A stretch of 64,000 nt of DNA from Polyangium jinanense (lineage in GTDB: Bacteria > Myxococcota > Polyangia > Polyangiales > Polyangiaceae). The stretch spans positions 310,001-374,000 of the forward strand of contig NZ_JAGTJJ010000003.1 in the NCBI RefSeq assembly GCF_028435365.1, given 5' to 3'. The translations under genes and the position numbers were made by a program. Below the pieces are notes generated by a model. The model worked only from the letters and a program-made list of their open reading frames with translations, had not been told where the DNA came from and searched no databases. Of this stretch, positions 18,427 to 27,654 are shown one piece after another (position 1 is the first letter of the stretch; every line of letters begins with the position of its first letter).

Positions 18427-19137
18427 TTGATAGCTCCTGTCTTCGTGCAAGACCGCTCTTCGATCGAAAAGTCTCTGAACGCGCTCTTCGACGCCGAGCG
18501 CACGGTTCGCCGCCTGCACGACGAGCTCGCCGACAAACCCGAAGGTACGCTCCTCGACGTGCTCACCGACGCGATCGCGGCTGCTCTCAAAGAGAGCGAC
18601 GAGGACGAGTCAGCGCTGCGGCTCGTGCGGACCGCGGCGCTGCTCGGCGAGCTCCAGGGGCCGCGGGTCGTCGACGCGATGATCGACGTCCTCTCGTCCG
18701 AGCACCCGGAGGCGCGCCGCGCCGCGGGCGAACAGCTCGAGGAGCTCAGCTTCGAGCGCTTCAAGGAGGTCGCGCTGGGCGTCGAGCGCGCGCTCAGGCG
18801 TTTGCCCGTCGGCTCGCCGGCGCTGCCCGAGCTCCCGTACATCCTCGCCGAGGTCCCCGAGCCTGGCGTCACCAAGGTGATCGGCCAGTTCTTGAAGCAC
18901 GGCGATGCCGATGCGGTCGCGGCGGCGATCGAGGCGCTCGTGCAGATCGGCGACCCGGCTTCGGCGCGGCTCATCGAGGCGCTCGTCGACGACACGCGCA
19001 CTGTCGAGCTCGAAGAGGACGGCTCGGATGCGACGACCGAGGTCACGATCGGCGAGCTCGCCGAAGAGGCGCTCGAGATGCTCGAGGCCGTGGGTGACGA
19101 CGACGAAGGGAACGGCGGGAACGGGAGAGCTTCGTGA
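18427..19137 (+). CDS. HEAT-repeat protein
   Basis: 236 residues of paired helices typical of HEAT/armadillo repeats (ALRLVRTAALLGELQGPRVV; DADAVAAAIEALVQIGDPAS; DDTRTVELEEDGS), with an acidic Gly/Asp C-terminus. Likely a protein-protein scaffold. No ATG is available: TTG at 18427 is the longest start, and GTG at 18445 would remove six residues. Its stop overlaps the GTG of the methyltransferase gene, so they are coupled. Confidence 0.7.
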   Translation: MIAPVFVQDRSSIEKSLNALFDAERTVRRLHDELADKPEGTLLDVLTDAIAAALKESDEDESALRLVRTAALLGELQGPRVVDAMIDVLSSEHPEARRAAGEQLEELSFERFKEVALGVERALRRLPVGSPALPELPYILAEVPEPGVTKVIGQFLKHGDADAVAAAIEALVQIGDPASARLIEALVDDTRTVELEEDGSDATTEVTIGELAEEALEMLEAVGDDDEGNGGNGRAS

Positions 19138-19961
19138 GCCTCGGGACCCCGCTCACGGGAGCGGAGGCCGCGGTTTTCGACACGTCCGTCATCCCGCGGT
19201 ACCTCGCGTATTTCGGCACGTCCGCGGTGGAGATGGTCATCCCGTATTCGTCGGCGTCCGTGGCCGACATCGGCTGCCGCACGGGGTACGTCGAGCCCAT
19301 GCTCGCGGAGAAGCTGCCGGGCGCGAACATCGTCGGCGTCGATCCTTCGCCTGAAGCGCTCACGCTCGCGCGCTCGAAGGCGTCGGAGCTTTCGGGTGTG
19401 AATGTGAGCCTCGAGCTCGCGACGGGCATGCCGTTGCCGCTGCCGGATGCGAGTTTTACGCACGGCCTGCTCGTGCATCCGGTCGTGAGCGCGCAGGCGC
19501 GGTATGCGCTGCTCGCCGAGCTTCGGCGCATCCTCGTCGTGGGCGGGCAGGGCCTCGTCGCGCTGCCCGTGCGCGGCTCGTTCCCCGAGATCTACGACAT
19601 GCTGCGCGAGTACGCGCTGCGGCAGGACCTCGCGGATTTCGGCAAGGCCGTGGAGGTCGCGGCGGCGAGCCGTCCGACGATCGAATCGCTCTCGGAGGAG
19701 CTCGAAAAGGTCGGCCTCGGCGAGGTCGACGTCGATGTGCAGCTCATCGGCGTCGCCTTCAACAGCGGCAAGGAGTTCCTGGAGGATCCGATCGCGCAGA
19801 TGATCGTCTTCCCCGACATGCGCGCACTGCTCGAAGCCGACCCGAGCGGCGTCGAGGCCGGCTTCCGCTACGTGAGCGACGCGATCACGAAGTACTGGTC
19901 CGAGGGCTCCTTCGAGCTCACGGTCAACATCGGCTGCGCGAGCGGCCGCCGCTTCGAGTAG
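19134..19961 (+). CDS. Class I SAM-dependent methyltransferase
   Basis: 275-residue soluble methyltransferase. Motif I is VADIGCRTGYVEPML, then IVGVDPSPEAL for motif II and MPLPLPDASFTHGLLVHPV for the post-motif region. The GCRTG loop replaces the common GxGxG but keeps the fold. A further C-terminal region of about 120 residues may recognise the substrate. GTG at 19134 overlaps the HEAT-protein stop, suggesting the two proteins act together. Substrate unknown. Its TAG directly abuts the stop of the next minus-strand gene. Confidence 0.8.
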   Translation: MSLGTPLTGAEAAVFDTSVIPRYLAYFGTSAVEMVIPYSSASVADIGCRTGYVEPMLAEKLPGANIVGVDPSPEALTLARSKASELSGVNVSLELATGMPLPLPDASFTHGLLVHPVVSAQARYALLAELRRILVVGGQGLVALPVRGSFPEIYDMLREYALRQDLADFGKAVEVAAASRPTIESLSEELEKVGLGEVDVDVQLIGVAFNSGKEFLEDPIAQMIVFPDMRALLEADPSGVEAGFRYVSDAITKYWSEGSFELTVNIGCASGRRFE

Positions 19962-21365
19962 TCAGCGCAGCACGAAAAACGGCACGAGTGCCCAACCGCC
20001 CGCGTCTACTTTGACGTCGAACGTTCTGCGTTGACCCCGCACCTCGAGCGTGACCGCATGTTTCCCCGCGGGGACACGCGTCCTCGTGATCGCGATCCGC
20101 GCCGGCAGGGTCGACCAGCTCCGCGTGTCGGGCGTGTCGAGCGCCGACATCGTCAGGCTCGTGGCGAAGCCGAGCAGCATGCCCACGGCTTCCGCGCTCC
20201 CGTCGCGCCGCTGCCGATCGTCCTGCGCTGCGTTGATCCCGGCCGCCGTCGCGCCGGCCACGGCCACGCTCGCCGCCGTACGCGCGAGCAGCCGCGTGAT
20301 CGCCGCGAGCACGAGCGTTCCCTCGCGCTTGTGCCACGCCGATCGAACCTCGCCTTCCACGTCGAGCGCTTGCTCCAGCGGCAAGATCTCCTCGCCGATC
20401 GAAGCCTTCGGCGTCTCGTAACCTCCGCGGCCCTGACCCAGCGTGGGATAGTTGATCCACGCCACCGCGCCCTGGAGCACGAGCGAATCGACCTCGCGAC
20501 GCTCCATCGGTGACAGCTCGTGCCCCACGATCTGCATCGCCATCCCGATCGGGATCCGCACCGGCGTCTTCGGCGGCACCCGCCCGAACCCCACGACGAC
20601 CAGGAGCTCCGCCTCGCCCGTCTCCTCCACCGGCGCCAAAGGCTCCGCGCCCTCCACGAGCGCGTCGACCGCCTCGTGTATCGTCGTCTTCTGCCCGCGC
20701 GTCAGCACGCGCAGCGGATCGCGCAGCGACTTGTACCGCGCGTACGCGAGCGCCTCTTCGTAATGCAAGAGCGCCTCGTCGCGTTGCGTCGACTTCTCGT
20801 ACGTAAAACCGGCGAGGTAACTCCCGAGCCCGAGCAGCGCGCCCTCGTCGCCCAGGCTCTCGATGTACTTCTGCATGACCACGAGCCGCCGCGCCTCCAC
20901 GCGCGCCCCGTTGAGGTCGTGCCGCGCGAGGTAGCTCAGCATGTTGAGCGTGTTCAAGAGGAGCTTCTCGTACGCCGGCGCCTTGTACGCCCCCGCGTCG
21001 TCCGAGAACACGTAGCGGCCGAGGTCTGCCGCTTTGCTCGTCGAGAGGTCGAGCACCTCGATGGCCTGATCCGCGGCGCCGAGGTCGCGCGAGGCCTGCT
21101 CGTACTTTCCCATCGCGAGGTGGATGCTGCCGCGGTCGAGCAAGAGCAGCGCCTCGTCCTGCTTGACGGGCGGGATCTCGCCCGGCGACTTCACGCCGAG
21201 CTCTCGATCGAGCGCGGCGACGGCTTGTTCCATCGAGCCACGATCGAGCGCCGCGAGCGAGTCGCGGACGCGCACCTCGTGCCCGGCGCAGCCCGCGTTT
21301 CCGAGCGCGCCGAGGGCGAACGTGATCACGCAGGCGGCGCGCCGGAGGCCGAGGAGCGGGCGCAC
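19962..21365 (-). CDS. COG3014-type TPR lipoprotein
   Basis: 467 residues. Lipoprotein signal (GALGNAGC) followed by TPR-like helices (about 35-210: ALLLLDRGSIHLAMGKYEQA; RDEALLHYEEALAYARYKS) and a beta-rich C-terminal domain (GEAELLVVVGFGRVPPKTPVRIPIG). This matches the COG3014 family, commonly encoded beside LpoB-like lipoproteins. The start is GTG 21365, one base after the lpoB stop. Probably an envelope partner of the neighbouring LpoB-like protein in peptidoglycan synthesis; the exact role is not known. Confidence 0.75.
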   Translation of the reverse strand: MRPLLGLRRAACVITFALGALGNAGCAGHEVRVRDSLAALDRGSMEQAVAALDRELGVKSPGEIPPVKQDEALLLLDRGSIHLAMGKYEQASRDLGAADQAIEVLDLSTSKAADLGRYVFSDDAGAYKAPAYEKLLLNTLNMLSYLARHDLNGARVEARRLVVMQKYIESLGDEGALLGLGSYLAGFTYEKSTQRDEALLHYEEALAYARYKSLRDPLRVLTRGQKTTIHEAVDALVEGAEPLAPVEETGEAELLVVVGFGRVPPKTPVRIPIGMAMQIVGHELSPMERREVDSLVLQGAVAWINYPTLGQGRGGYETPKASIGEEILPLEQALDVEGEVRSAWHKREGTLVLAAITRLLARTAASVAVAGATAAGINAAQDDRQRRDGSAEAVGMLLGFATSLTMSALDTPDTRSWSTLPARIAITRTRVPAGKHAVTLEVRGQRRTFDVKVDAGGWALVPFFVLR

Positions 21366-21366
21366 A

Positions 21367-21987
21367 TCAATCCTGGTTGATGAGGGCCTTCGTGAAGGCC
21401 GCCTTGTTTTGCCAGCGGACCGCGCTCGTCTCGGTCTCGATGACCTGCATGAACATGAAGTATTGCACGCGCCGCCCGCCGGCCGTGCGCTCGTCCGAGG
21501 TGTAGACCTTGCCGGTCATGTAGTACTTCGCGCCGAGCTGACGGCCGTACTGAGCCGCGTGGTTCGGATCGAACTGGCCGCCGTGCTGCCGCTCGACCTC
21601 GGCGATCATCTGGTTCTGCCGTTCGCGGCTCACGACCGTGACGAGCTGCGAGTTCACCATGAACGTCTCGGCGTCCGAGAGCACCGCCTGGAGCTGGCTG
21701 TCCACGTGCTGGCTCGTCTCGTTCAGCATCGGGAAGATCGCCAGCGTGGGCTTGTCGCCCGCATCGGCCCAGGCCTTGGCGAGTGGCGAGGCCACGAGGT
21801 GCTTCATGTTCTCGTGGAGGAGCTGCTCCATGTCGCGTTTGTCGATGCCCGTGCTCATCGGCGGGTCATCGAGGCCCTCGACCTCCGAGCCGCGGACGAA
21901 CACGGGGTCGCTCGCGCAGCCGACGACGAGCGGCGCGAGCAGGAAAGCGACGGCGGGGACGAGGCGAAGGAAGCTTCCGTTTTTCAT
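21367..21987 (-). CDS. lpoB: LpoB-like penicillin-binding protein activator lipoprotein
   Basis: 206-residue outer-membrane lipoprotein; in enterobacteria LpoB reaches through the periplasm and stimulates PBP1b. The lipobox LVVGC is followed by a short spacer and the LpoB/PF13036 core (TLAIFPMLNETSQHVDSQL, VTVVSRERQNQMIAEVERQ, LGAKYYMTGKVYTSDE). ATG 21987 is preferred over an in-frame TTG at 22008, which would precede the signal peptide. It lies 13 bases downstream of leuS and directly upstream of the COG3014 gene, all in one orientation. Confidence 0.8.
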   Translation of the reverse strand: MKNGSFLRLVPAVAFLLAPLVVGCASDPVFVRGSEVEGLDDPPMSTGIDKRDMEQLLHENMKHLVASPLAKAWADAGDKPTLAIFPMLNETSQHVDSQLQAVLSDAETFMVNSQLVTVVSRERQNQMIAEVERQHGGQFDPNHAAQYGRQLGAKYYMTGKVYTSDERTAGGRRVQYFMFMQVIETETSAVRWQNKAAFTKALINQD

Positions 21988-22000
21988 GGTGATGTGACGC

Positions 22001-24529
22001 TCAGGCAACCACGAGATTCACGATCTTTCCGGGTACGTAGATGAACTTCTTCAGGGTCTTGCCGGTCGTGAACGCAGAGACACCCTCGGCTGTGAGCGCG
22101 GCGTTACGGGCCTCGTCTTCGCTGGCCTTGACGGGCAGCGTCACGCGGCCGCGGACCTTGCCGTTCACCTGCACGGCCATCTCGATGACGTCGTCGACGC
22201 AGAGCGTCGGATCGAACGTCGGCCAGGCTTCGAGCGCGATCGAACGCTCGTTGCCCCACAGGCGCCAGACCTCTTCGGCCACGTGCGGCGCGAATGGCGA
22301 GACGCAGAGCAAAAGGCCCTTCGCAGCCTCGCGCGGCAGCTCCTTCAGCGAGCCGAGGTGGTTCAGGAGGACCATCATCGCAGAGATCGCCGTGTTGAAC
22401 GAGAGCGACTCGATGTCCTCGGTGACCTTCTTGATGGTCTTGTGCACGAGGCGCTTCGTGGCGTCGTCGATGGCGTCCACGAGCGGCCGGCCCGTGAGGA
22501 TCGAGAAGATGCGGTCGCGGAAGCGGACGACGCCCTGGATCTGCGCGGATTGCCAGGGTTTCACCGCTTCGAGCGGGCCCATGAACATCTCGTAGAGGCG
22601 CAGGCAATCGGCGCCGTAGCCCTTCACGATGTCGTCGGGGTTCACCACGTTGCCGCGGGCCTTCGACATCTTCTCGCCGTCCTCGCCGAGGATGATGCCC
22701 TGGTGGACGAGCTTCAGGAACGGCTCGGGGTGCCTCACCTTGCCGATGTCGAAGAGCACCTTGTGCCAGAAGCGCGCGTAAAGCAGGTGCAACACGCCGT
22801 GCTCGGCGCCGCCGATGTAGAGGTCGACGGGCATCCAATCGTCGTAGGCCTTCTGGCTCCACGGCTCGGCGTCGTTCTTCGGATCGGCGAAACGCAGGTA
22901 GTACCAGCACGAGCCAGCCCATTGCGGCATCGTGTTCGTCTCGCGCGCGTACCACTGCCCGTCTTTCTGGAAGAACCTCCAATCGACGGCGCGGGCGAGC
23001 GGGCCCTGCGGGTCTTCGCCGGGACGGAAGTCGACGAGATTGGGCAGGCGCAGCGGCAGCTCGTTCTCGGGCACCGCGATGGGTTTGTCGTAGCGGATCA
23101 CATGCTCGTCGCCCTTGCGCGGGTCGCCGGCCGGATCCTTCATGTCGACGGGGAAGTAGACCGGGATCGGCTCGCCCCAGTACCGCTGCCGGGAAAACAC
23201 CCAGTCGCGCAGCTTGTACGTGATCTTCGGCGCGCCTTTGCCCAAGGCGACGAGCTCGTCCACGATGGCGCGTTTTCCGTCGGTGGACTTGAGCCCGTCG
23301 AACTTGCCGCTCCGCACGAGGATGCCCTCGTCGACGTAGGCCGCGTCGAGCGAATCGTGGAGCTTGCCGTCGGGGCTCACGACCTCGATGACGGGCAGTT
23401 CGAACGTCTTGGCGAACGCGAAGTCGCGCTCGTCGTGGCCCGGGACGGCCATGACCGCACCCGTGCCGTAGCTACCGATGACGTAGTCCCCAACCCAGAT
23501 CGGCACGGCCTGGCCCGTGAGGGGGTGGATCACCATCGCGCCCGTGGGCACGCCGGTTTTCGTCTTCTCCGAGGTGCGGTCGAGGTCGCTCTTGCTCGCG
23601 GCGGCCTGCATGTAGGCCCGGACGGCGGGGAGCTTTTCGGCCGAGGTGATCTTCTCGACGAGCGCGTGCTCGGGCGCGAGCACGACGTAGGTACACCCGA
23701 GCAGCGTGTCGGGGCGCGTGGTGAAGACGTCGATCTTCGCGCCCTCGAATCCTTGGACGTCGAACGAAATGGTCGCGCCCTCGGATCGCCCGACCCAGTT
23801 CCTCTGCATGCTGACGGTGCCCTCGGGCCAGTCGACGAGCGAGAGGTCCTCGGCGAGGCGGTCGGCGTACGCGGTGATGCGCAGCATCCACTGGCGCAGC
23901 GGGGTGCGGACGACGGGGTGACCGCCGCGCTCGCTCTTGCCGTCGATGACCTCCTCGTTGGCGAGGACGGTGCCGAGGGCGGGGCACCAGTTGACGAGGA
24001 CCTTGTCCTGATAGGCGAGGCCGCGTTCGAAGAGCTTGACGAAGATCCACTGGGTCCAGCGGACGTAGTTATCGTCGATCGTGCCGAACTCGCGCTCCCA
24101 GTCGTAGCTGAAGCCGAGCATCTTGAGCTGGCGCCGGAAGGTGTCGATGTTCTTGCGCGTGGTCTCGGCGGGGTGGGTGCCGGTCTGGATGGCGTACTGC
24201 TCGGCGGGCAAGCCGAAGGCGTCCCAGCCCATCGGATGCAGGACGTCGAACCCCTTCATGCGGCTGTACCGGCAGTAGATGTCGGTGGCCGTGTAGCCCT
24301 CGGGGTGCCCGACGTGGAGGCCCGCGCCCGAGGGATAAGGGAACATGTCGAGCACGTAGCGCTTCGGCCGACCTTCATGGCGAACGGCGCGGAAGACGCC
24401 GGTCTCCTCCCAGAAGCGCTGCCAGCGAGGCTCGGCCTCGGCGTGAACGTAACGAGCTGGCTCCTGCGCGGCCGGAGCGCCGTCCGCAGGCGTGCTCGGC
24501 GAGGTCGTGTTCGCGGTGGGGGACGTCAT
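22001..24529 (-). CDS. leuS: Leucyl-tRNA synthetase
   Basis: Charges tRNA-Leu with leucine in the cytoplasm. 842 residues, usual length for bacterial LeuRS. Class I signatures are present: HIGH-type HVGHPEG near the N-terminus and KMSKARGNV in the C-terminal half. The CP1 editing domain is recognisable (TTRPDTLLGCTYVVLAPEH). ATG at 24529. Ser/Thr/Ala/Pro-rich residues precede the core. First gene of a minus-strand operon with lpoB and the COG3014 gene; a candidate promoter lies just upstream. Confidence 0.97.
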   Translation of the reverse strand: MTSPTANTTSPSTPADGAPAAQEPARYVHAEAEPRWQRFWEETGVFRAVRHEGRPKRYVLDMFPYPSGAGLHVGHPEGYTATDIYCRYSRMKGFDVLHPMGWDAFGLPAEQYAIQTGTHPAETTRKNIDTFRRQLKMLGFSYDWEREFGTIDDNYVRWTQWIFVKLFERGLAYQDKVLVNWCPALGTVLANEEVIDGKSERGGHPVVRTPLRQWMLRITAYADRLAEDLSLVDWPEGTVSMQRNWVGRSEGATISFDVQGFEGAKIDVFTTRPDTLLGCTYVVLAPEHALVEKITSAEKLPAVRAYMQAAASKSDLDRTSEKTKTGVPTGAMVIHPLTGQAVPIWVGDYVIGSYGTGAVMAVPGHDERDFAFAKTFELPVIEVVSPDGKLHDSLDAAYVDEGILVRSGKFDGLKSTDGKRAIVDELVALGKGAPKITYKLRDWVFSRQRYWGEPIPVYFPVDMKDPAGDPRKGDEHVIRYDKPIAVPENELPLRLPNLVDFRPGEDPQGPLARAVDWRFFQKDGQWYARETNTMPQWAGSCWYYLRFADPKNDAEPWSQKAYDDWMPVDLYIGGAEHGVLHLLYARFWHKVLFDIGKVRHPEPFLKLVHQGIILGEDGEKMSKARGNVVNPDDIVKGYGADCLRLYEMFMGPLEAVKPWQSAQIQGVVRFRDRIFSILTGRPLVDAIDDATKRLVHKTIKKVTEDIESLSFNTAISAMMVLLNHLGSLKELPREAAKGLLLCVSPFAPHVAEEVWRLWGNERSIALEAWPTFDPTLCVDDVIEMAVQVNGKVRGRVTLPVKASEDEARNAALTAEGVSAFTTGKTLKKFIYVPGKIVNLVVA

Positions 24530-24541
24530 GGCGACCGTACG

Positions 24542-24569
24542 ATTAGCACCGACACGGCGCGTGTGTCAG
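24542..24569 (-). promoter_or_regulatory. Candidate promoter of leuS
   Basis: On the minus strand CTGACA (24564-24569) and GCTAAT (24542-24547) are separated by 16 nt. The predicted transcription start falls within a few bases of the leuS ATG at 24529, implying a very short leader. Confidence 0.4.
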
Positions 24570-24650
24570 CGGGCGGGCGCCCGGAGGCGCGGCGCGCGAG
24601 AGAAGCGGGAAAGAACGAGGCGGTAGGGACGCACGAAGCGCCGGCCAGCC

Positions 24651-26081
24651 TCAACGCGGCGGCGACGGCCTCGCCAGCGCAAGCTCCGCCGCCACCCACC
24701 GCCGCAAGATCTCCGCGTCCTCTGCCCGCGCGACCCGCGCTTCGAGCCTCGGCTGGGTCATCGCCGCGGCCAGCTCCTCCGCGTCGAGGGGCCTCTTTTT
24801 CGCGCCGTCGATCACGATGAACAGCTTCCGCGCCGCCTTGTCGACCACGAGGCAAGCCCAGCCGGGCCCTTCCTCTGCGTGGACGAGCGTTCCGGCGATC
24901 ACGCTGTCGAAGGGCGTTGCCGTTCCGTCGTGCATCACCCGCATTCGCTCACCGTCGTCGGCCAGGTAGGCGTGATATCGGCCGTCGGCGCTGAACGTCA
25001 GATCGCCCGCCCATGCGAAGGGCCTCTGCTCGCGCCCGTCGATCACAACGAATCGCGTCCCGCGGCTCGCGGCCACGTATCCGAATTTCGCCCCGCGCCG
25101 CGCGAAGACCGGCCGATCCACCGCGTCATAGGCCGGACCCTCCTGCCCATTTTCGACGATGTGCCAATCGCGCCCGCGCCGCGCCGCATACGCCAAGCGC
25201 CCGCCCTCGCCGCCGAAGACCAGGCTCCCGGGCGCGATTTCTTCGTACGGCGGGCCCTCCACGCCATCGAGGACGATGACCTCACCGTCCGCGCGCTTTC
25301 CGGCATACGCCACGTGCGCGCCGTCGTCGCTGAAGAGCACTTCCGAGATGCGGGCATACGGCGCGGATTCGACGCCGTCGACAGTCACGCGCCATTGCCC
25401 GTTGCGCTTCGCCACATACGCAAATCGACCCCTGCGCGGCGCGAGCGCGTGGTACGCGATCGCCTCCGCGGGCGCCGATTCACGCCCGTTCATCCAGAAA
25501 AACGCCTCCTCGCCGCGACGCCCCGCGTGCGCCACCGCGGCACCGTCCTCGCTGAATCGTAATGCGCCGATGCCGTCGTAGCGTGGTCCGGGGGTGCCGT
25601 CGATGATCGCGCGAACGAAGGCGCCTTGCCGCGCCACATAAGCGAAGCGGCCGCCGCGTCCAAAGAGCAGCGTGCCTTCCAGAATGGCATCGAATGCAGG
25701 CCCGGGTGTTTCATCCAGCACCACGAACCACGCGCCTTTTCGCTGCGCCGCGTACGCCACGTGCGCGCCGTCCGGGCTCAGGACGACCTCGCCCAATCCG
25801 TCGAAGCTCGGGCCCGCCCGCCCATCCACCACGAGCGACCAGCCCTTTTCCCGGCGCGCGGGGTAGGCGAGACGGCGACCGTCCGCGCTCCAGACGAGTG
25901 ATTCGATCCCGATGCCCAGATACTCCGCGCCGTCCACGCCATCGACGCGCACGCGCTGCTTGCCGGAGCTCTCCAGCACCTCGATGTGGTGCCTTCGATC
26001 CGGGCTATGGCCCAGCCAAACCACGGACGGCCCGCAGCCCGCCAAAAAGAGCAGGGCGAGCGAGAGAGCAACGGGCTTCAT
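24651..26081 (-). CDS. Beta-propeller (TolB/PD40-like) lipoprotein at the end of the KS-CLF operon
   Basis: 476 residues. Lipoprotein signal with lipobox FLAGC. The mature chain is a run of about nine repeats of some 43 residues with the pattern F-S-x-D-G-x-x-x-A-Y-A-x-x-R ... V-V-D-G ... P-x-Y-D (for example LSPDGAHVAYAAQRKGAWFV), typical of TolB/PD40 beta-propellers. The C-terminus is a short Arg/Ala-rich helix. ATG 26081 overlaps the stop of the dehydratase gene (ATGA), so it belongs to the same operon and may be the envelope-side partner of its product. Ligand unknown. Confidence 0.8.
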   Translation of the reverse strand: MKPVALSLALLFLAGCGPSVVWLGHSPDRRHHIEVLESSGKQRVRVDGVDGAEYLGIGIESLVWSADGRRLAYPARREKGWSLVVDGRAGPSFDGLGEVVLSPDGAHVAYAAQRKGAWFVVLDETPGPAFDAILEGTLLFGRGGRFAYVARQGAFVRAIIDGTPGPRYDGIGALRFSEDGAAVAHAGRRGEEAFFWMNGRESAPAEAIAYHALAPRRGRFAYVAKRNGQWRVTVDGVESAPYARISEVLFSDDGAHVAYAGKRADGEVIVLDGVEGPPYEEIAPGSLVFGGEGGRLAYAARRGRDWHIVENGQEGPAYDAVDRPVFARRGAKFGYVAASRGTRFVVIDGREQRPFAWAGDLTFSADGRYHAYLADDGERMRVMHDGTATPFDSVIAGTLVHAEEGPGWACLVVDKAARKLFIVIDGAKKRPLDAEELAAAMTQPRLEARVARAEDAEILRRWVAAELALARPSPPR

Positions 26082-26692
26082 CCGAAAATCGGCGCGGGCA
26101 GCGGCGGGATGCTGCGCGTGCTCGTCATCACGCCCTTCGCCACCGTGCGCCCCTCCACGCGGGCCTCGACCTCGTACCGCGCGAGGTTTTCCATGAGATG
26201 CGATTGCGAAACGATGTACTCGAGCCGCTGCCCGGCGAAGACCGGCTGGAGCAACTTCACGTCCACCGACGCGCTCATTCCCACGTGCAGATTCGAATGC
26301 GTCTTCAGCGACTCGACGAGCGCCGCCGAGACCTCGGGCTTGTACCCCGGTTGCAGCCGATATCCGAGCGCCAGATTTTGCAGGGCCTCGATCACTTCGT
26401 TCGGATCGTGGCCCTTCGCTTCCCACGCATCCTGATACGCGGCGATGATGCCGAGCAGGTTACTGCTTTGACCGAGCCCCTCGATCGTGTACACGCCGGG
26501 CCAGAGGTGCAGGCCGGGGAAATGGCCCTCGAAGACGGGCTCGTTTGCCGAGATGCAGCGCGCGGCGCGCAAGGTCGGCCGCGGCGTTCGCTCGTACGAT
26601 TCGATGACGTCGACCATCGAGAACGGGCGGCGGTGCGGGATGAGCAGGTTGATGACGTCCGCGCCGAGGGACAGTCGCGCGCTCGTTTTCAT
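26078..26692 (-). CDS. Hotdog-fold 3-hydroxyacyl-ACP dehydratase (FabZ-like)
   Basis: Predicted to remove water from a 3-hydroxyacyl-ACP. 204 residues against about 150 for FabZ. The catalytic pair is visible: H57 in GHFPG and E71 in WPGVYTIEGLGQ. The N-terminal IPHRRPFSMVDVI is also FabZ-like. The extra sequence after the helix (DAWEAKGHDPNEVIEAL) is not typical and may adapt it to its partner. ATG 26692 overlaps the fabD-like stop; its own stop overlaps the propeller lipoprotein start. Confidence 0.85.
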   Translation of the reverse strand: MKTSARLSLGADVINLLIPHRRPFSMVDVIESYERTPRPTLRAARCISANEPVFEGHFPGLHLWPGVYTIEGLGQSSNLLGIIAAYQDAWEAKGHDPNEVIEALQNLALGYRLQPGYKPEVSAALVESLKTHSNLHVGMSASVDVKLLQPVFAGQRLEYIVSQSHLMENLARYEVEARVEGRTVAKGVMTSTRSIPPLPAPIFG

Positions 26693-27654
26693 GAAAGGCT
26701 CCACCGCAGCGCATCCACGGTGCGCCGGAGGTCGGTCGCGTTTTCGGTCGTGTGGACTCGCACCTGCGTGCCCAGGTTCGTCCGGACGAGCGATCGCAAG
26801 ACCGCCCCCGGGGCCATGGTCACGAAATCGGTGACGCCGCGGGTTTTGAGCGTCGCCATGACGTCGGTCCAATGCACGGTATGGACGAGCTGGCCGGCGA
26901 GCAGGCGCGGCACGAGCCCCTCCTCGGCGAGGTTTCCGGTCGCATTGAGCACCATGGGCACCTGCATGGCCCCGCAGTGCGCGCGCGTGAGCGCCGCTTC
27001 GAGCTCGGGGACCGCGTCCTTCATCGATTCGCTGTGCCAGGGACCTGCGACGGGCAAACGTTTCGCGCGGAACCGTGTGTCAGGATGGTCGACCTTGAAC
27101 GCATCGAGAGTATCCTCCAGGGTCTTCAGCAAGACGTGGATGGTTTTCTCATCGCCGCTCACGACCAGTTCATCGGGTGTATTCGACGCCGCGACCTCGA
27201 GCCCGCAACGCGCGAGCGCGCGCTGGAGGATCCCTCTCTCGCTCATCGAGAGTCCGGAGAACGCGAACATTGCACCCGGGTGCCGCGCCGCCTCCTTCGC
27301 CATCAGCCGTCCGCGGAGCGCCGCAATCGTGATCGCATCCTCGGGCGTGATCGCGCCCGTCGCGGCCCAGGCCGCAAGCTCACCGAGGGAATGACCTGCC
27401 ACGACATCGGGCTTGACCCCCGCGGCCACGAGCTCTGCGTGCACGAAAAGCCCGATCGCGGTGACCACCGGTTGCTGGACCTCGGTGCGCTCGAGCGCCC
27501 GCCCGCCTCTCGCCAGGAGATCGGCCGTCGCAATGCCAGCCGCTTCCGCTGCGCGATCGAGCATCTCGTTCCCGCGCAGCTCGCTCGCTGCGAATGACGC
27601 AGCGGCGAACAAGTCTTTCGCGCCCTGACCCGGAAACAGAAACGCCACCGTCAC
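26689..27654 (-). CDS. Malonyl-CoA:ACP transacylase (FabD-like)
   Basis: Loads extender units onto the operon's ACP. 321 residues. FPGQG at the N-terminus, nucleophile S89 in GHSLGE, malonate-binding Arg114 (AALRGRLM) and catalytic H207 in GPWHS (GPFHS in most FabD). The Arg argues for a malonyl-type dicarboxylic extender. GTG 27654 overlaps the ketoreductase stop and its own stop overlaps the dehydratase ATG. This is probably a dedicated paralogue, not the housekeeping fabD. Confidence 0.9.
   Translation of the reverse strand: MTVAFLFPGQGAKDLFAAASFAASELRGNEMLDRAAEAAGIATADLLARGGRALERTEVQQPVVTAIGLFVHAELVAAGVKPDVVAGHSLGELAAWAATGAITPEDAITIAALRGRLMAKEAARHPGAMFAFSGLSMSERGILQRALARCGLEVAASNTPDELVVSGDEKTIHVLLKTLEDTLDAFKVDHPDTRFRAKRLPVAGPWHSESMKDAVPELEAALTRAHCGAMQVPMVLNATGNLAEEGLVPRLLAGQLVHTVHWTDVMATLKTRGVTDFVTMAPGAVLRSLVRTNLGTQVRVHTTENATDLRRTVDALRWSLS

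Noticed and set aside
22283..24820. Plus-strand open frame antisense to leuS
   Set aside because: leuS has full class I synthetase motifs; the mirror frame has none.
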